A stretch of DNA of 19,200 nt from JBPOIS01 sp052034295 (GTDB taxonomy: Bacteria; Pseudomonadota; Gammaproteobacteria; Pseudomonadales; Moraxellaceae): assembly GCA_052034295.1 (NCBI GenBank), contig JBPOIS010000002.1, positions 1 to 19,200 on the forward strand, read 5' to 3'. The notes beneath the pieces were generated by a model. The model made no database searches. It saw only the letters and a list, made by a program, of their open reading frames with translations, and had not been told where the DNA came from. The translations under genes and the position numbers were made by a program. Positions 7,575 through 15,766 of this stretch are shown here, in pieces; positions within the stretch are counted from its first letter, which is position 1; every line of letters starts with the position of its first letter.

Positions 7575-7910
7575 TTGGGCCCCGCACACCTCGAGGTGAG
7601 TCTGGTCTGTGTGTGGCCAGACTGGCAATACCTGCGGCAATTCCGGGTCAGGCCGGGCACCACGGTGGCGCAGCTGCTGGCGCAGTCAGACCTGCCGGCA
7701 CAGGTGGCGGCGCAGGGCCGGGTGCTGCCTGCGGAGCTGGGGATCTTTGGCCGGCGTGTCGCCGACCCTGAGCAACGGGTCCTGCAGCAGGGCGATCGGG
7801 TGGAGCTGTACCGTCCGCTGTTGATTGACCCCAAAGACATCCGCCGCCTGCGTGCGGTACGGCATCCGGTGGGACGGCGCAAACCCCGACAGCCGCCGCC
7901 GGCCCGTTAG
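7575..7910 (+). CDS. rnfH: RnfH family protein (UPF0125), TTG start
   Basis: RnfH proteins are small beta-grasp (ubiquitin-like) proteins of unknown biochemical role, named from rnf electron-transport operons but found in many genomes near ratA, bamE and fur. The 111-residue product shows the pattern HLEVSLVCVWPDWQYL at the start, VAQLLAQSDL in the helix, and LGIFGRRVADPEQRVLQQGDRVELYRPL, a classic RnfH core. It ends in LLIDPKDIRRLR and a basic, Pro-rich tail. No ATG exists in frame; the TTG at 7575-7577 directly follows the TGA of the membrane-protein gene, with AGGCGG about eight bases upstream, so translational coupling is likely. A GTG at 7596 is possible but would remove the first strand. 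It converges on bamE 14 bases away. No other rnf genes are in the window. Confidence 0.87.
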   Translation: MGPAHLEVSLVCVWPDWQYLRQFRVRPGTTVAQLLAQSDLPAQVAAQGRVLPAELGIFGRRVADPEQRVLQQGDRVELYRPLLIDPKDIRRLRAVRHPVGRRKPRQPPPAR

Positions 7911-7924
7911 GGCGGGGGTGGCGG

Positions 7925-8332
7925 TCAGAGCGGTTCGGCGTTCAGGAAACGGTCACGGCTGGCCGGCAGACCGGGCTGTTCGGCGGGAATGCTGGACTGG
8001 CCCTCCATGCGCTGCAGGGTGTCCTGGGCATCAAAATACAGGATCAGGTGCTGGCCACTGACGGGCTTGAGGCCGGCCTGGCGGGCATAGGTGCCCGGCG
8101 TGTAATGGTACAGGTAGTCCCAGCGGTTCGGCTGGGCCGGGTCACTCAGGCTGGGGGTGCCAATCAGCTCGCGGACCTGATCCTTGCTCATGCCCACCTT
8201 CACCTGCTGGATCTGGGTCTGGGTGAGTGGGGTGCCCTGCGGCAGGTCGATGCGGTAGACGCCCAGTGCGGCGCAGGCCGACAGGTTCAGCGCGAGGGCC
8301 GCTGCAAGAAGTTTCGGCAAAAACTTGAGCAT
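7925..8332 (-). CDS. bamE: Outer-membrane assembly lipoprotein BamE (SmpA/OmlA)
   Basis: BamE is a small lipoprotein of the Bam complex that inserts beta-barrel proteins into the outer membrane. The 135-residue precursor begins with a lipoprotein signal (MLKFLPKLLAAALALN) ending in the lipobox LSAC, with C20 as the lipidated cysteine. Family motifs follow: GVYRIDLPQGT, then VGMSKDQVRELIGTP, then a tryptophan/tyrosine stretch WDYLYHY, and LYFDAQDTLQRMEG near the end. Length fits Pseudomonas-type OmlA. The Shine-Dalgarno is a poor GGGGA, rather far from the ATG. It is divergent from fur across 119 bases and convergent with rnfH. Confidence in the family is high; essentiality was not assessed. 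Confidence 0.94.
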   Translation of the reverse strand: MLKFLPKLLAAALALNLSACAALGVYRIDLPQGTPLTQTQIQQVKVGMSKDQVRELIGTPSLSDPAQPNRWDYLYHYTPGTYARQAGLKPVSGQHLILYFDAQDTLQRMEGQSSIPAEQPGLPASRDRFLNAEPL

Positions 8333-8451
8333 TTTGCTACACTATTCCCCAGGGTCGGGTGCAAAAAAAACAGCCCCGATCATACTGCATCCTGCCGGCC
8401 TTGCCCACGACCCTCTGCGGTAGTTGTGTGGTTTGTTATTGAGATTTTACC
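8333..8451. promoter_or_regulatory. Divergent bamE/fur intergenic region
   Basis: Both promoters should lie in these 119 bases. On the minus strand TATGAT (8379-8384) is a one-mismatch -10 for bamE. On the plus strand CATACT (8381-8386) overlaps it as a weak -10 for fur, with no clear -35. An A-run (8363-8370) lies between the TATGAT and bamE. I looked for a 19-base Fur box (GATAATGATAATCATTATC-like) and saw none. Confidence 0.35.
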
Positions 8452-8877
8452 ATGCCCATCACCAATCATGACCTGCGCAAGGCTGGACTCAAGGTCACGC
8501 TGCCCCGGCTGAAGATCATTGAGCTGCTGGAAAACTCCCCCGAGCGTCACTGGAGCGCCGAGGAGATCTACAAGTCGCTGCTGGAGCAGGGCGAGGATGT
8601 CGGGCTGGCCACGGTGTACCGGGTGCTGACCCAGTTTGAGCAGGCCGGGATCATTGAGCGCCACCACTTCGAAAACAACCATTCGGTGTTCGAGATTGCC
8701 TCGGACCTGCACCATGACCACATCGTCTGCACCGAGTGTGGCCGGGTGGTCGAGTTCACCAATCCGGTGATTGAAGCCGAACAGCACCAGGTGGCCGAGC
8801 AACTCGGCTTTGTGCTGACCGGGCATTCGCTGAACCTGTATGGCCGCTGCAACCGGCCCGAGTGCCGGGGGCACTGA
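8452..8877 (+). CDS. fur: Ferric uptake regulator Fur
   Basis: Fur is the iron-responsive dimeric repressor that, loaded with Fe2+, shuts off iron-uptake genes. The 141-residue product matches E. coli Fur nearly residue for residue: N-terminal LRKAGLKVTLPRLKI, winged-helix segment GLATVYRVLTQFEQAGI (51-67), and metal ligands H33, E81, H87-H88-D89-H90, E101 and H125. It has the structural zinc cysteines C93/C96, and also the second pair C133/C138 found in enterobacterial Fur. The ATG at 8452 (MPITNHDLRKAG) gives the expected N-terminus, though the Shine-Dalgarno (GAG in TTGAGATTTT) is weak. Its stop converges on rnk; CTGAGC (8874-8879) and GCTCAG (8897-8902) form a hairpin across both stops without a T-run. 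Confidence 0.97.
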   Translation: MPITNHDLRKAGLKVTLPRLKIIELLENSPERHWSAEEIYKSLLEQGEDVGLATVYRVLTQFEQAGIIERHHFENNHSVFEIASDLHHDHIVCTECGRVVEFTNPVIEAEQHQVAEQLGFVLTGHSLNLYGRCNRPECRGH

Positions 8878-8898
8878 GCGCGGCTGCCGCCTGTCGGC

Positions 8899-9312
8899 TC
8901 AGCGGGTCAGTTCGCCAGCCCGCTCGGGCTGATACACCACCTGCAACACCCTGACCGCCATCATGCCGCCGCCGGGCCGGGGCCAGCTCATCGTGTCGCC
9001 TTCCCGGAGCCCCAGCAGGGCACTGCCCACCGGGGCCAGCACCGAAACCCGGCCCACCCCATCGCCCAGATCACGGGGGTGAACCAGCGTCAGTGAAAAA
9101 GTCTGCGCCGAAGAAGCGATTTCAAAGGTGACCGTAGAGTTCAGGGTCACCACGTCGGCGGGCATCTGCGCCGGCTCGACCAGCTGGGCTCGCACCAGTT
9201 CAGCCTGTAGGTCGTTCAGTTCGGCCTGTTGCTGCGTGCTGCATTGATCCAGTAGGGCTTGCAGGCGTGCTGCATCCAGCGTGGACACGATGATGGGGGG
9301 ACGGGGGTTCAT
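8899..9312 (-). CDS. rnk: Rnk, GreA/GreB-fold RNA polymerase-binding protein (nucleoside diphosphate kinase regulator)
   Basis: Rnk binds RNA polymerase, competes with Gre factors and was first described as affecting nucleoside diphosphate kinase levels. The 137-residue protein matches E. coli Rnk (136 residues) throughout: N-terminus RPPIIVSTLDAARLQALLD, a short helical stretch with LQAELVRAQLVEPAQMPADVV, then the GreA/GreB-type C-terminal domain with TLNSTVTFE, VSVLAPVGSALLGLREGD, SWPRPGG and VVYQPERAGE. It lacks the long Gre coiled coil, so transcript-cleavage activity is not expected. GAGG lies eight bases before the ATG. It is the next leftward gene after metH (106-base gap), and no clear terminator was found between them. 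Confidence 0.92.
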   Translation of the reverse strand: MNPRPPIIVSTLDAARLQALLDQCSTQQQAELNDLQAELVRAQLVEPAQMPADVVTLNSTVTFEIASSAQTFSLTLVHPRDLGDGVGRVSVLAPVGSALLGLREGDTMSWPRPGGGMMAVRVLQVVYQPERAGELTR

Positions 9313-9418
9313 GGGTCAGCCTCGGAATCATCCAAAAGCCGCCCAGTGTAGCGCTGTTGCGGCGCACTGGGCAGGGTGACTGTGTAACCCAGACCCCCAC
9401 ACGGGTCAGACCGTTGAC

Positions 9419-12400
9419 TCAGTCCAGATTCGGCCCCAGCCAGCGCTCGGCCTGCAGGGTGGTCCAGCCCTTGCGGCGGGCATAGTCTTCGAGCTGGTCG
9501 CGGCCGATTTTGCCGACGTTGAAATAATCGGCTTCGGGGTGGGCATAATAAAACCCGCTCACCGAGGACGGCGGCCACATGGCGTAGTTTTCGGTGAGCA
9601 CGGTGCCGATGCGTGCGGTGCTGTCCAGCCAGCGGAACAGACTGGATTTTTCACTGTGCTCCGGGCAGGCCGGGTAGCCGGGTGCAGGCCGGATGCCGCG
9701 GTATTTTTCCCGGATCAGCTCGTCATTGCTCAGGGCTTCGTCCGGCGCATAGCCCCAGTGCTGGCGTCGCACGTCTGCATGCAGTTTTTCGGCCAGCGCT
9801 TCGGCAAAGCGATCGGCCAGCGACTGCACCAGAATGGCGTTGTAGTCGTCCCCGCGCGCCTTGTAGTCATGGGCCAGTTCTTCAGCCCCAAAAATCGACA
9901 CGGTGAAGCCGCCCAGCCAGTCCTGCTGGCCGCTGTCGGCAGGGGCGATGTAGTCGGCCAGTGACAGGTTCGGCTTGCCGGTGGCCCCGGCCTGGGCGCG
10001 GTCCGACTGCTGGCGCAGGTGCTCAAAGCGCAGGGTCGGCTGGCCCTGCAGGTCATAGGCCTGCACGCTGTCGGCACCGATGCGCTGCGCCGGAAACAGG
10101 CCAAACACGGCTTTGGCGGTGAGCTGTTTTTGACCAATGAGCTGGCTGAGCATGGCCTGTGCGTTGGCGTACAGCTCGCTGGCGGCCTGACCGACCACTT
10201 CATCCTGCAGGATGGCCGGGAATTTGCCGGCCAGACTCCACGACACAAAAAACGGCGTCCAGTCAAAATAGGGCAGCAGCGCGTCCAGCGGATAGTCGTC
10301 GATGACCTGAAGGCCCGGCTGCTGCGGCACCGGCGGGGTGTACTGCGTCCAGTCGGTGTGCAGGCCGTTCTGGACCGCGTCGGCATAGGCCAGCCTGGCG
10401 GCTTTGGGGGCACGTCCGGCGATGCGTTCGCGCACTTCGGCATATTCGGCACGGCGCTCGGCCACGAAGGCCCCCTTGAGCTCCGGCGACAGCAGGGTGG
10501 TGGCCACGCCCACGGCGCGCGAGGCATCGGCCACGTACACCACCGCATCGTTCTGATATTGCGGGTCGATCTTGACCGCCGTGTGCGCCTTGGAGGTGGT
10601 GGCGCCGCCGATCAGCAGGGGGATGTGAAAGCCCTGCCGCTGCATTTCCTTGGCGACAAACACCATTTCATCCAGACTCGGGGTGATCAGTCCAGACAGG
10701 CCGATGATGTCCACCTGTTCGTCACGGGCCACCTGAAGGATTTTTTCGGCGGGCACCATCACGCCCAGATCGACGATGTCGTAACCGTTGCAGCCGAGCA
10801 CCACGCCGACGATGTTTTTGCCGATGTCGTGCACGTCGCCCTTCACGGTGGCCATCAGCACTTTGCCTTTGGATTGTCCGGCGACTTTTTCGGCTTCGAT
10901 GTACGGGTTCAGCCAGGCCACGGCCTGCTTCATGACGCGGGCGGATTTGACCACCTGCGGCAGGAACATCTTGCCCGCGCCAAACAGGTCGCCGACCACG
11001 TTCATGCCGGCCATCAGCGGGCCCTCAATCACATCCAGCGGGCGGCTGGCCTGCAGGCGGGCTTCCTCGGTGTCGTCGTTGATGTAGGTGGTGATGCCCT
11101 TGACCAGTGCGTATTCCAGCCGTTTGGCCACTGGCTGCTGACGCCATTCCAGAGTCTCCGGGCTGGCTTCGCTGGTTTTGCCGTGTTCGCGGTATTTTTC
11201 GGCCAGCGACAGCAGGGTTTCGGTGGCGTCCTGACCGCTGTCGCCCTGATTACGGTTCAGGATCACGTCCTCGACCGCGTTTTTCAGCTCAGCGGGGATG
11301 TCGTCATAAATCGCCAGTTGTCCAGCGTTGACGATGCCCATGGTCATGCCGTTTTTGATGGCGTGGTACAAAAACACCGCGTGAATGGCTTCGCGCACCG
11401 GCTCATTGCCGCGGAAGCTGAAGGACACGTTGGACACGCCGCCGGAAATCATCGCGTGCGGCAGGTTTTGTTTGATCCAGCCGGTGGCCTCGATGAAGTC
11501 CACCGCGTAGTTGTTGTGCTCGGCGATGCCGGTGGCGATGGCAAAGATGTTCGGGTCAAAAATGATGTCTTCGGCGGGAAAACCGACCTCATCCACCAGC
11601 ACCCGGTAGCTGCGCGCGCAGATTTCGCGCTTGCGTGCGGCGGTGTCGGCCTGGCCCTGTTCATCAAAGGCCATGACAATGATGGCCGCGCCATACTGGC
11701 GGCACAGGCGGGCTTTTTCGATGAATTCGGCTTCGCCTTCCTTGAGCGAAATCGAGTTCACCACCGCCTTGCCCTGCACGCACTTCAGGCCGGCTTCGAT
11801 GATTTCCCACTTCGAAGAGTCGATCATGATCGGCACGCGGGCAATGTCCGGCTCGGACGCCACCAGGTTCAAAAAGGTGCGCATGGCGGCCACGCCATCG
11901 AGCATGCCTTCGTCCATGTTGATGTCGATGATCTGCGCGCCGCCTTCGACCTGTTGCTTGGCGATGTCGAGGGCTTCGGCGTGGTTTTCTTCACGGATTA
12001 GCCGGGCAAATTTCTTCGAACCGGTGACGTTGGTGCGCTCGCCGACGTTGACAAACAGGCTGTCGGCGCTGATGTTGAACGGCTCCAGGCCGGACAGGCG
12101 GCAGGCCGGTTGCAGCACTGGCGGCACGCGCGGTGCGATTCCCGCAACCGCCTGCGCAATCGCGGCAATGTGGTCCGGCGTGGTGCCACAGCAGCCGCCG
12201 GTGAGGTTGATCAGGCCACTTTCGGCAAATTCACGCAAAAACGCCGCAGTCTGCTCCGGCGTTTCGTCATACTCGCCAAAGGCATTCGGCAGGCCGGCAT
12301 TCGGGTGCGCCGACACGAACACATCGGCCTTGTCGCTGACGGTTTTCACGTGGGGGCGCATCGCGTCCGCACCCAGTGCACAGTTGAAGCCAATCGAGAG

Positions 12401-13147
12401 CAGGGGCGTGGCGTGGCGCACCGAGTTCCAGAAGGCTTCCGCCGTTTGTCCCGACAGGGTGCGTCCCGAGGCGTCGGTGATGGTGCCGGAAATCATGATC
12501 GGCAGGGCTTCGCCACGGGCCTGGAACACGTCCTGAACGGCAAAAATCGCTGCCTTGCAGTTCAGGGTGTCAAACACGGTTTCAATCAGAATGAGGTCGG
12601 CGCCGCCTTCGATCAGGCCCTCACAGGCCAGCCTGTAGTCCTCGACCAGCTCGTCAAAGGTAATGGCCCGCGCCGCAGGCTGGTTCACATCCACCGACAT
12701 GGAGGCGGTTTTCTGGTTCGGACCGAGCACCCCGGCGACAAAGCGGGGTTTTTCCGGGGTGGAGAACGCTGCACATTCGCGTTTGGCCAGACGCGCCGCT
12801 GCCACGTTCAGCTCGCGGGCATGGTCTTCCAGCCCATAGCGCTTCAGGTCGGAGGCAGTGGCGTTGAAGCTGTTGGTCTCGATGATGTCGGCACCGGCCT
12901 GCAGATACTGGCGGTGAATCCCAGCAATCACCTCCGGCTGGGTCAGCACCAGCAGGTCGTTCATGCCCTGCAGCTTGATGTCCCAGTCCACAAAGCGGGT
13001 TTCCGCACTGCCCACGCCCCGGTAATCGTCCTCGACCAGCTTGTGGCGCTGGATCATGGTGCCCATCGCGCCGTCGATGATCAGGATGCGCTGGCGCAGC
13101 AGGGACTGAAGCTGGGCAAAGACAGGCGAAACAGGCAGGGCAGACAT
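9419..13147 (-). CDS. metH: Cobalamin-dependent methionine synthase MetH
   Basis: MetH makes methionine from homocysteine and 5-methyltetrahydrofolate in the cytoplasm using methylcobalamin. The 1242-residue protein is full length (E. coli 1227) with all modules. The homocysteine domain (about 1-350) has IDGAMGTMIQ and zinc cysteines C256, C319 and C320, spaced as in E. coli 247/310/311. The pterin domain has VNVGERTNVTGSKKF and IIDINMDEGMLDG. The cobalamin module has the D-x-H-x-x-G motif DVHDIG with axial ligand H773. The reactivation domain (about 910-1242) has RGIRPAPGYPACPEH. The ATG at 13145-13147 gives the natural N-terminus but has only a weak Shine-Dalgarno. An 87-base gap separates it from the upstream glycosyltransferase; no cobalamin riboswitch fits there. 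Long open frames on the opposite strand are codon-bias shadows. Confidence 0.98.
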   Translation of the reverse strand: MSALPVSPVFAQLQSLLRQRILIIDGAMGTMIQRHKLVEDDYRGVGSAETRFVDWDIKLQGMNDLLVLTQPEVIAGIHRQYLQAGADIIETNSFNATASDLKRYGLEDHARELNVAAARLAKRECAAFSTPEKPRFVAGVLGPNQKTASMSVDVNQPAARAITFDELVEDYRLACEGLIEGGADLILIETVFDTLNCKAAIFAVQDVFQARGEALPIMISGTITDASGRTLSGQTAEAFWNSVRHATPLLSIGFNCALGADAMRPHVKTVSDKADVFVSAHPNAGLPNAFGEYDETPEQTAAFLREFAESGLINLTGGCCGTTPDHIAAIAQAVAGIAPRVPPVLQPACRLSGLEPFNISADSLFVNVGERTNVTGSKKFARLIREENHAEALDIAKQQVEGGAQIIDINMDEGMLDGVAAMRTFLNLVASEPDIARVPIMIDSSKWEIIEAGLKCVQGKAVVNSISLKEGEAEFIEKARLCRQYGAAIIVMAFDEQGQADTAARKREICARSYRVLVDEVGFPAEDIIFDPNIFAIATGIAEHNNYAVDFIEATGWIKQNLPHAMISGGVSNVSFSFRGNEPVREAIHAVFLYHAIKNGMTMGIVNAGQLAIYDDIPAELKNAVEDVILNRNQGDSGQDATETLLSLAEKYREHGKTSEASPETLEWRQQPVAKRLEYALVKGITTYINDDTEEARLQASRPLDVIEGPLMAGMNVVGDLFGAGKMFLPQVVKSARVMKQAVAWLNPYIEAEKVAGQSKGKVLMATVKGDVHDIGKNIVGVVLGCNGYDIVDLGVMVPAEKILQVARDEQVDIIGLSGLITPSLDEMVFVAKEMQRQGFHIPLLIGGATTSKAHTAVKIDPQYQNDAVVYVADASRAVGVATTLLSPELKGAFVAERRAEYAEVRERIAGRAPKAARLAYADAVQNGLHTDWTQYTPPVPQQPGLQVIDDYPLDALLPYFDWTPFFVSWSLAGKFPAILQDEVVGQAASELYANAQAMLSQLIGQKQLTAKAVFGLFPAQRIGADSVQAYDLQGQPTLRFEHLRQQSDRAQAGATGKPNLSLADYIAPADSGQQDWLGGFTVSIFGAEELAHDYKARGDDYNAILVQSLADRFAEALAEKLHADVRRQHWGYAPDEALSNDELIREKYRGIRPAPGYPACPEHSEKSSLFRWLDSTARIGTVLTENYAMWPPSSVSGFYYAHPEADYFNVGKIGRDQLEDYARRKGWTTLQAERWLGPNLD

Positions 13148-13234
13148 GACGGCAAACCGGGCACAACGAAAAGCCGCTAGTGTAGCAGACTCAGGCCCGG
13201 ATGATGCGGCGGGGGCCTGATTGGCGGGCCGGAA

Positions 13235-14917
13235 TCAGCCCGGAGGACAGGCCGTCTGCCAGTATTGGGCGTTGGCAAAATCGCGCTCCAGCGCTCTGGG
13301 CGCCCTGCGCAGCGCCGGGGGGTAACTACAGAAGGCCAGCCGGGCCCGCCGGGCAGTCTGTCCCGTGTTCAGCCGCCAGATGGCTGCCCAGCGCTGGGCG
13401 GTCCACAGCTCGCCCCGGCTGGCCAGCCAGACATCGTCCAGTACGGCCCGGTCGTGGGCATCGGTCATCAGGTTGCGGTTCTGCACCACCGACTGGATGT
13501 AGTCGGATGGCACTGCACGGATGAAGTGGCCAATCCGCCAGTGTGCATCCACCATGGGGTGCTGGGCCAGGAAGGCATCGGACAGCGCCATCCGGTCCAC
13601 GATGTAGGTGTCCAGATCCCGGTAGCCACTCATGCCAATGTTGAAGCGCACGCTGATGTGCCGTTGGGAAGGCGTGTCCCGGTAGTCGTCTTTTTGATTG
13701 ATCCAGGGGTAGGTCTTGAATGGGTCTGCGGCGTCGCCCCGGAGCCGCACCCAAAAGCCATTGGTGCGGGCATAATAGCTGCGCTCATCCGCCAGACCGG
13801 TTTTGAAATTCAGGATGGGCCGGAGCATAGGCGTGGTGGCAATCAGACCTGCGGCACCCATCATCGTCAGAAAAGCAGCCGTGATGAACGGTGTTCTGTG
13901 CGGCGGGGCAAGGTTGGCCAAGGCATACACCACCAGCAGTGGCGTCACCAGAAAGCGGCCATACATGTAGTCGCCACCCACCTTGACCAGATACAGCATC
14001 TGCAGTGCAATCCCCAGGCACAGCAGCGCTGCACGGGTTTCACGGCGAACCAGCAGCACGACGCCCGCGACCACCGACAGCATGCTAAAGGGGTCAAATT
14101 TGAGGCTTTCAACCAGATAGGTGAAACCCTGCGTGGTCAGCTGTTCAGCAGAAATGCCGGTGTTGATCTTGGCCCAGGCGGTGTTGGGCGCCCACAACCC
14201 GTAATAGACCAGCGAAAAAACCAACCACAGCAGGGCCGGCATCAGCCCCAGGGTGAGCTGTCCAAAATCGCCCAGCGAGCGTTTGCGCCAGGTTTCATAC
14301 AGCAGGAACAGCCAGACCGGCACAAACATGACCATGGCGTCATAGCGGGTGATGAACAGCAGCGCCGTGGTCAGTGCAAAGAACAGCAGCCGCTTCGGGT
14401 GTGTGCTCCACAGCAGCACGACCGCCAGCACCCCCAGAAAGCTGCTCAGCGGGTTTTCCAGCCCGGAGGTGGCATAGTCTGCAAAGGACTGACAAAACAG
14501 CAGTATGGCTGTGGTGAGGGCAAACACCTGTGGGCTGCGGGCCTGCCGGTACACCAGCCCGAGTGTGCCTGCGGTCAGCCCCAGCGACAGCACCACGGCA
14601 TTGGTGAACAGGTCACCGGACACCGCCTTGCTGAGCGCCAGCAGCAGCATCCACAGTGGGTGGGTGTAGGACTGCACGCGCTCTTCCACGTTCCAGCGCA
14701 GGCCCTGACCTGCCCAGAGATGCTCCACCGTCCGGAAGGTGATGTAGGCATCTTCAGTCACCCAGGCAAAATACATCACCCGCAGCAACACCAGCCCCAG
14801 CAGCAGCCAGCCCAGCGGTCTGGCGTGGCGGCCCAGCACCTGGAAAAGGGGCATAAACACTGAAGCAAACGCACCTTGCAGCGGTGGCAGGATCGTCACA
14901 TGGGGTTTTTTAATCAT
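13235..14917 (-). CDS. GT-C family polytopic glycosyltransferase, AftB/arabinofuranosyltransferase-like
   Basis: The 560-residue protein has about ten membrane helices in its first 350 residues and a soluble C-terminal part. The first loop after TM1 carries acidic residues in TEDAYITFRTVEHLWAGQG, followed by RVQSYTHPLW. This resembles mycobacterial AftB and related GT-C enzymes, where the loop aspartate takes part in catalysis with a polyprenyl-phosphate sugar donor. The C-terminal part has GMSGYRDLDTYIVDRMALSD and WRIGHFIRAVPSDY, also typical of that group. Substrate is unknown; a sugar transferred to a periplasmic glycan or protein such as pilin is possible. The ATG at 14915-14917 has a weak Shine-Dalgarno; an ATG about 21 codons later is an alternative. 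It lies 59 bases after nudC and 87 before metH on the same strand. Confidence 0.62.
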   Translation of the reverse strand: MIKKPHVTILPPLQGAFASVFMPLFQVLGRHARPLGWLLLGLVLLRVMYFAWVTEDAYITFRTVEHLWAGQGLRWNVEERVQSYTHPLWMLLLALSKAVSGDLFTNAVVLSLGLTAGTLGLVYRQARSPQVFALTTAILLFCQSFADYATSGLENPLSSFLGVLAVVLLWSTHPKRLLFFALTTALLFITRYDAMVMFVPVWLFLLYETWRKRSLGDFGQLTLGLMPALLWLVFSLVYYGLWAPNTAWAKINTGISAEQLTTQGFTYLVESLKFDPFSMLSVVAGVVLLVRRETRAALLCLGIALQMLYLVKVGGDYMYGRFLVTPLLVVYALANLAPPHRTPFITAAFLTMMGAAGLIATTPMLRPILNFKTGLADERSYYARTNGFWVRLRGDAADPFKTYPWINQKDDYRDTPSQRHISVRFNIGMSGYRDLDTYIVDRMALSDAFLAQHPMVDAHWRIGHFIRAVPSDYIQSVVQNRNLMTDAHDRAVLDDVWLASRGELWTAQRWAAIWRLNTGQTARRARLAFCSYPPALRRAPRALERDFANAQYWQTACPPG

Positions 14918-14945
14918 GGCTCAGCAGGGGCATGGAATTCTGGGC

Positions 14946-14973
14946 AAAAAAACAGGCAAGGGCCGGTCAGCCT
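14946..14973 (-). terminator. Weak candidate terminator after nudC
   Basis: On the minus strand a short AGGC/GCCT stem (14970-14973 with 14954-14957, 12-base loop) is followed after one base by seven T (plus-strand A at 14946-14952). The stem is only four pairs, so partial read-through into the glycosyltransferase gene is likely if it works at all. Confidence 0.3.
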
Positions 14974-14976
14974 TTT

Positions 14977-15744
14977 TCAGCCTTCCCGGGGCTTTCCGGC
15001 AATGTCCTGCCACACCGCCTCAATCAGCGCCGCCGAAATGGTCCCCTGCGGCGGCAGTGGACCGGGGCACTCACCGGGGGCAAAAAAATCCGCCTCGGCG
15101 ATTTCTTCGGGCTGCAGGTGCAGTTCGCCGGACTGCCATTCGGCCGTGAAGCCCAGCATCAGGTTGGACGGAAACGGCCAGGGCTGGCTACACACATAGC
15201 GGATGTTGTGCACCTGCAGGCCGACTTCTTCCATCACCTCACGGGCCACGGCCTGCTCCAGCGTTTCACCCACCTCCACAAACCCGGCCACCAGGCTGAA
15301 AAACGGCATCGGCTGGCCATTTCGGCAGTTGCGCGCCAGCAGCTGGCGGTGGCCCTTGCGGATCGCCACAATCACGCAGGGGTTCAGGCGCGGGTACTGG
15401 TGCATCCGGCATTGCGGGCACACCCGGGCCAGCTCGCCACGCGGGTGCGGCTGCGTGCCCGTGCCACACTGGGCGCAGAAGTGATGACGGCGACGCCATT
15501 CCAGCACCTGCAGCGCACGGCTGAGCAGGGCAAACCGCGCAGGCTCCGCCGCCAGCAGCACCGCACGCACCGGCTGCCAGACCAGTGCCGGGTAGGCGGC
15601 CGGATCGGTGACCTCGCGGGCATACAGGCCCTCGGCCACGGGCAGGTCTTCGGCCTCGGGCTGTCCTTCGGGCCAGGCTTGTGCAGGGGTCAGGCCCAAG
15701 GTGTTTTCGTGCAGCAAGATCAGCGTCACCGCAGCATCAGACAT
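14977..15744 (-). CDS. nudC: NADH pyrophosphatase / RNA deNADding Nudix hydrolase NudC
   Basis: NudC hydrolyses NAD(H) to NMN(H) and AMP and removes NAD caps from RNA 5' ends. The 255-residue protein (E. coli 257) has an N-terminal domain and a zinc ribbon with cysteines C90/C93 (CAQC) and C109/C112 (CPQC). The Nudix box runs from G154 to G175 with the catalytic REVMEEVG. The NudC-specific signature SQPWPFPSN (186-194) lies behind it; this separates NudC from other Nudix enzymes. The ATG at 15742-15744 sits 23 bases after the T-run of the fimL terminator, so most nudC transcription must come from read-through or a promoter inside fimL. The fimL-nudC order also occurs in Pseudomonas aeruginosa. 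Confidence 0.95.
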   Translation of the reverse strand: MSDAAVTLILLHENTLGLTPAQAWPEGQPEAEDLPVAEGLYAREVTDPAAYPALVWQPVRAVLLAAEPARFALLSRALQVLEWRRRHHFCAQCGTGTQPHPRGELARVCPQCRMHQYPRLNPCVIVAIRKGHRQLLARNCRNGQPMPFFSLVAGFVEVGETLEQAVAREVMEEVGLQVHNIRYVCSQPWPFPSNLMLGFTAEWQSGELHLQPEEIAEADFFAPGECPGPLPPQGTISAALIEAVWQDIAGKPREG

Positions 15745-15766
15745 GGCAAACTCGGCATCAGGGTGG

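Noticed and set aside
9361..9418. GACCC/GGGTC hairpin after metH
   Set aside because: No T-run follows on either strand, and the five-pair stem is common in such GC-rich sequence.
10019..12001. 660-codon plus-strand open frame opposite metH
   Set aside because: It lies entirely antisense to a full-length, motif-complete metH. Its His/Gly/Val-rich composition is what the complementary strand of GC-rich coding DNA gives; no family features.
13148..13234. Cobalamin riboswitch before metH
   Set aside because: The gap is 87 bases, too short for a typical cobalamin riboswitch, and no B12-box-like sequence was seen.
13265..14863. 532-codon plus-strand open frame opposite the GT-C glycosyltransferase
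   Set aside because: Gln/His-rich translation with no domain signature, while the minus strand encodes a well-structured membrane protein.
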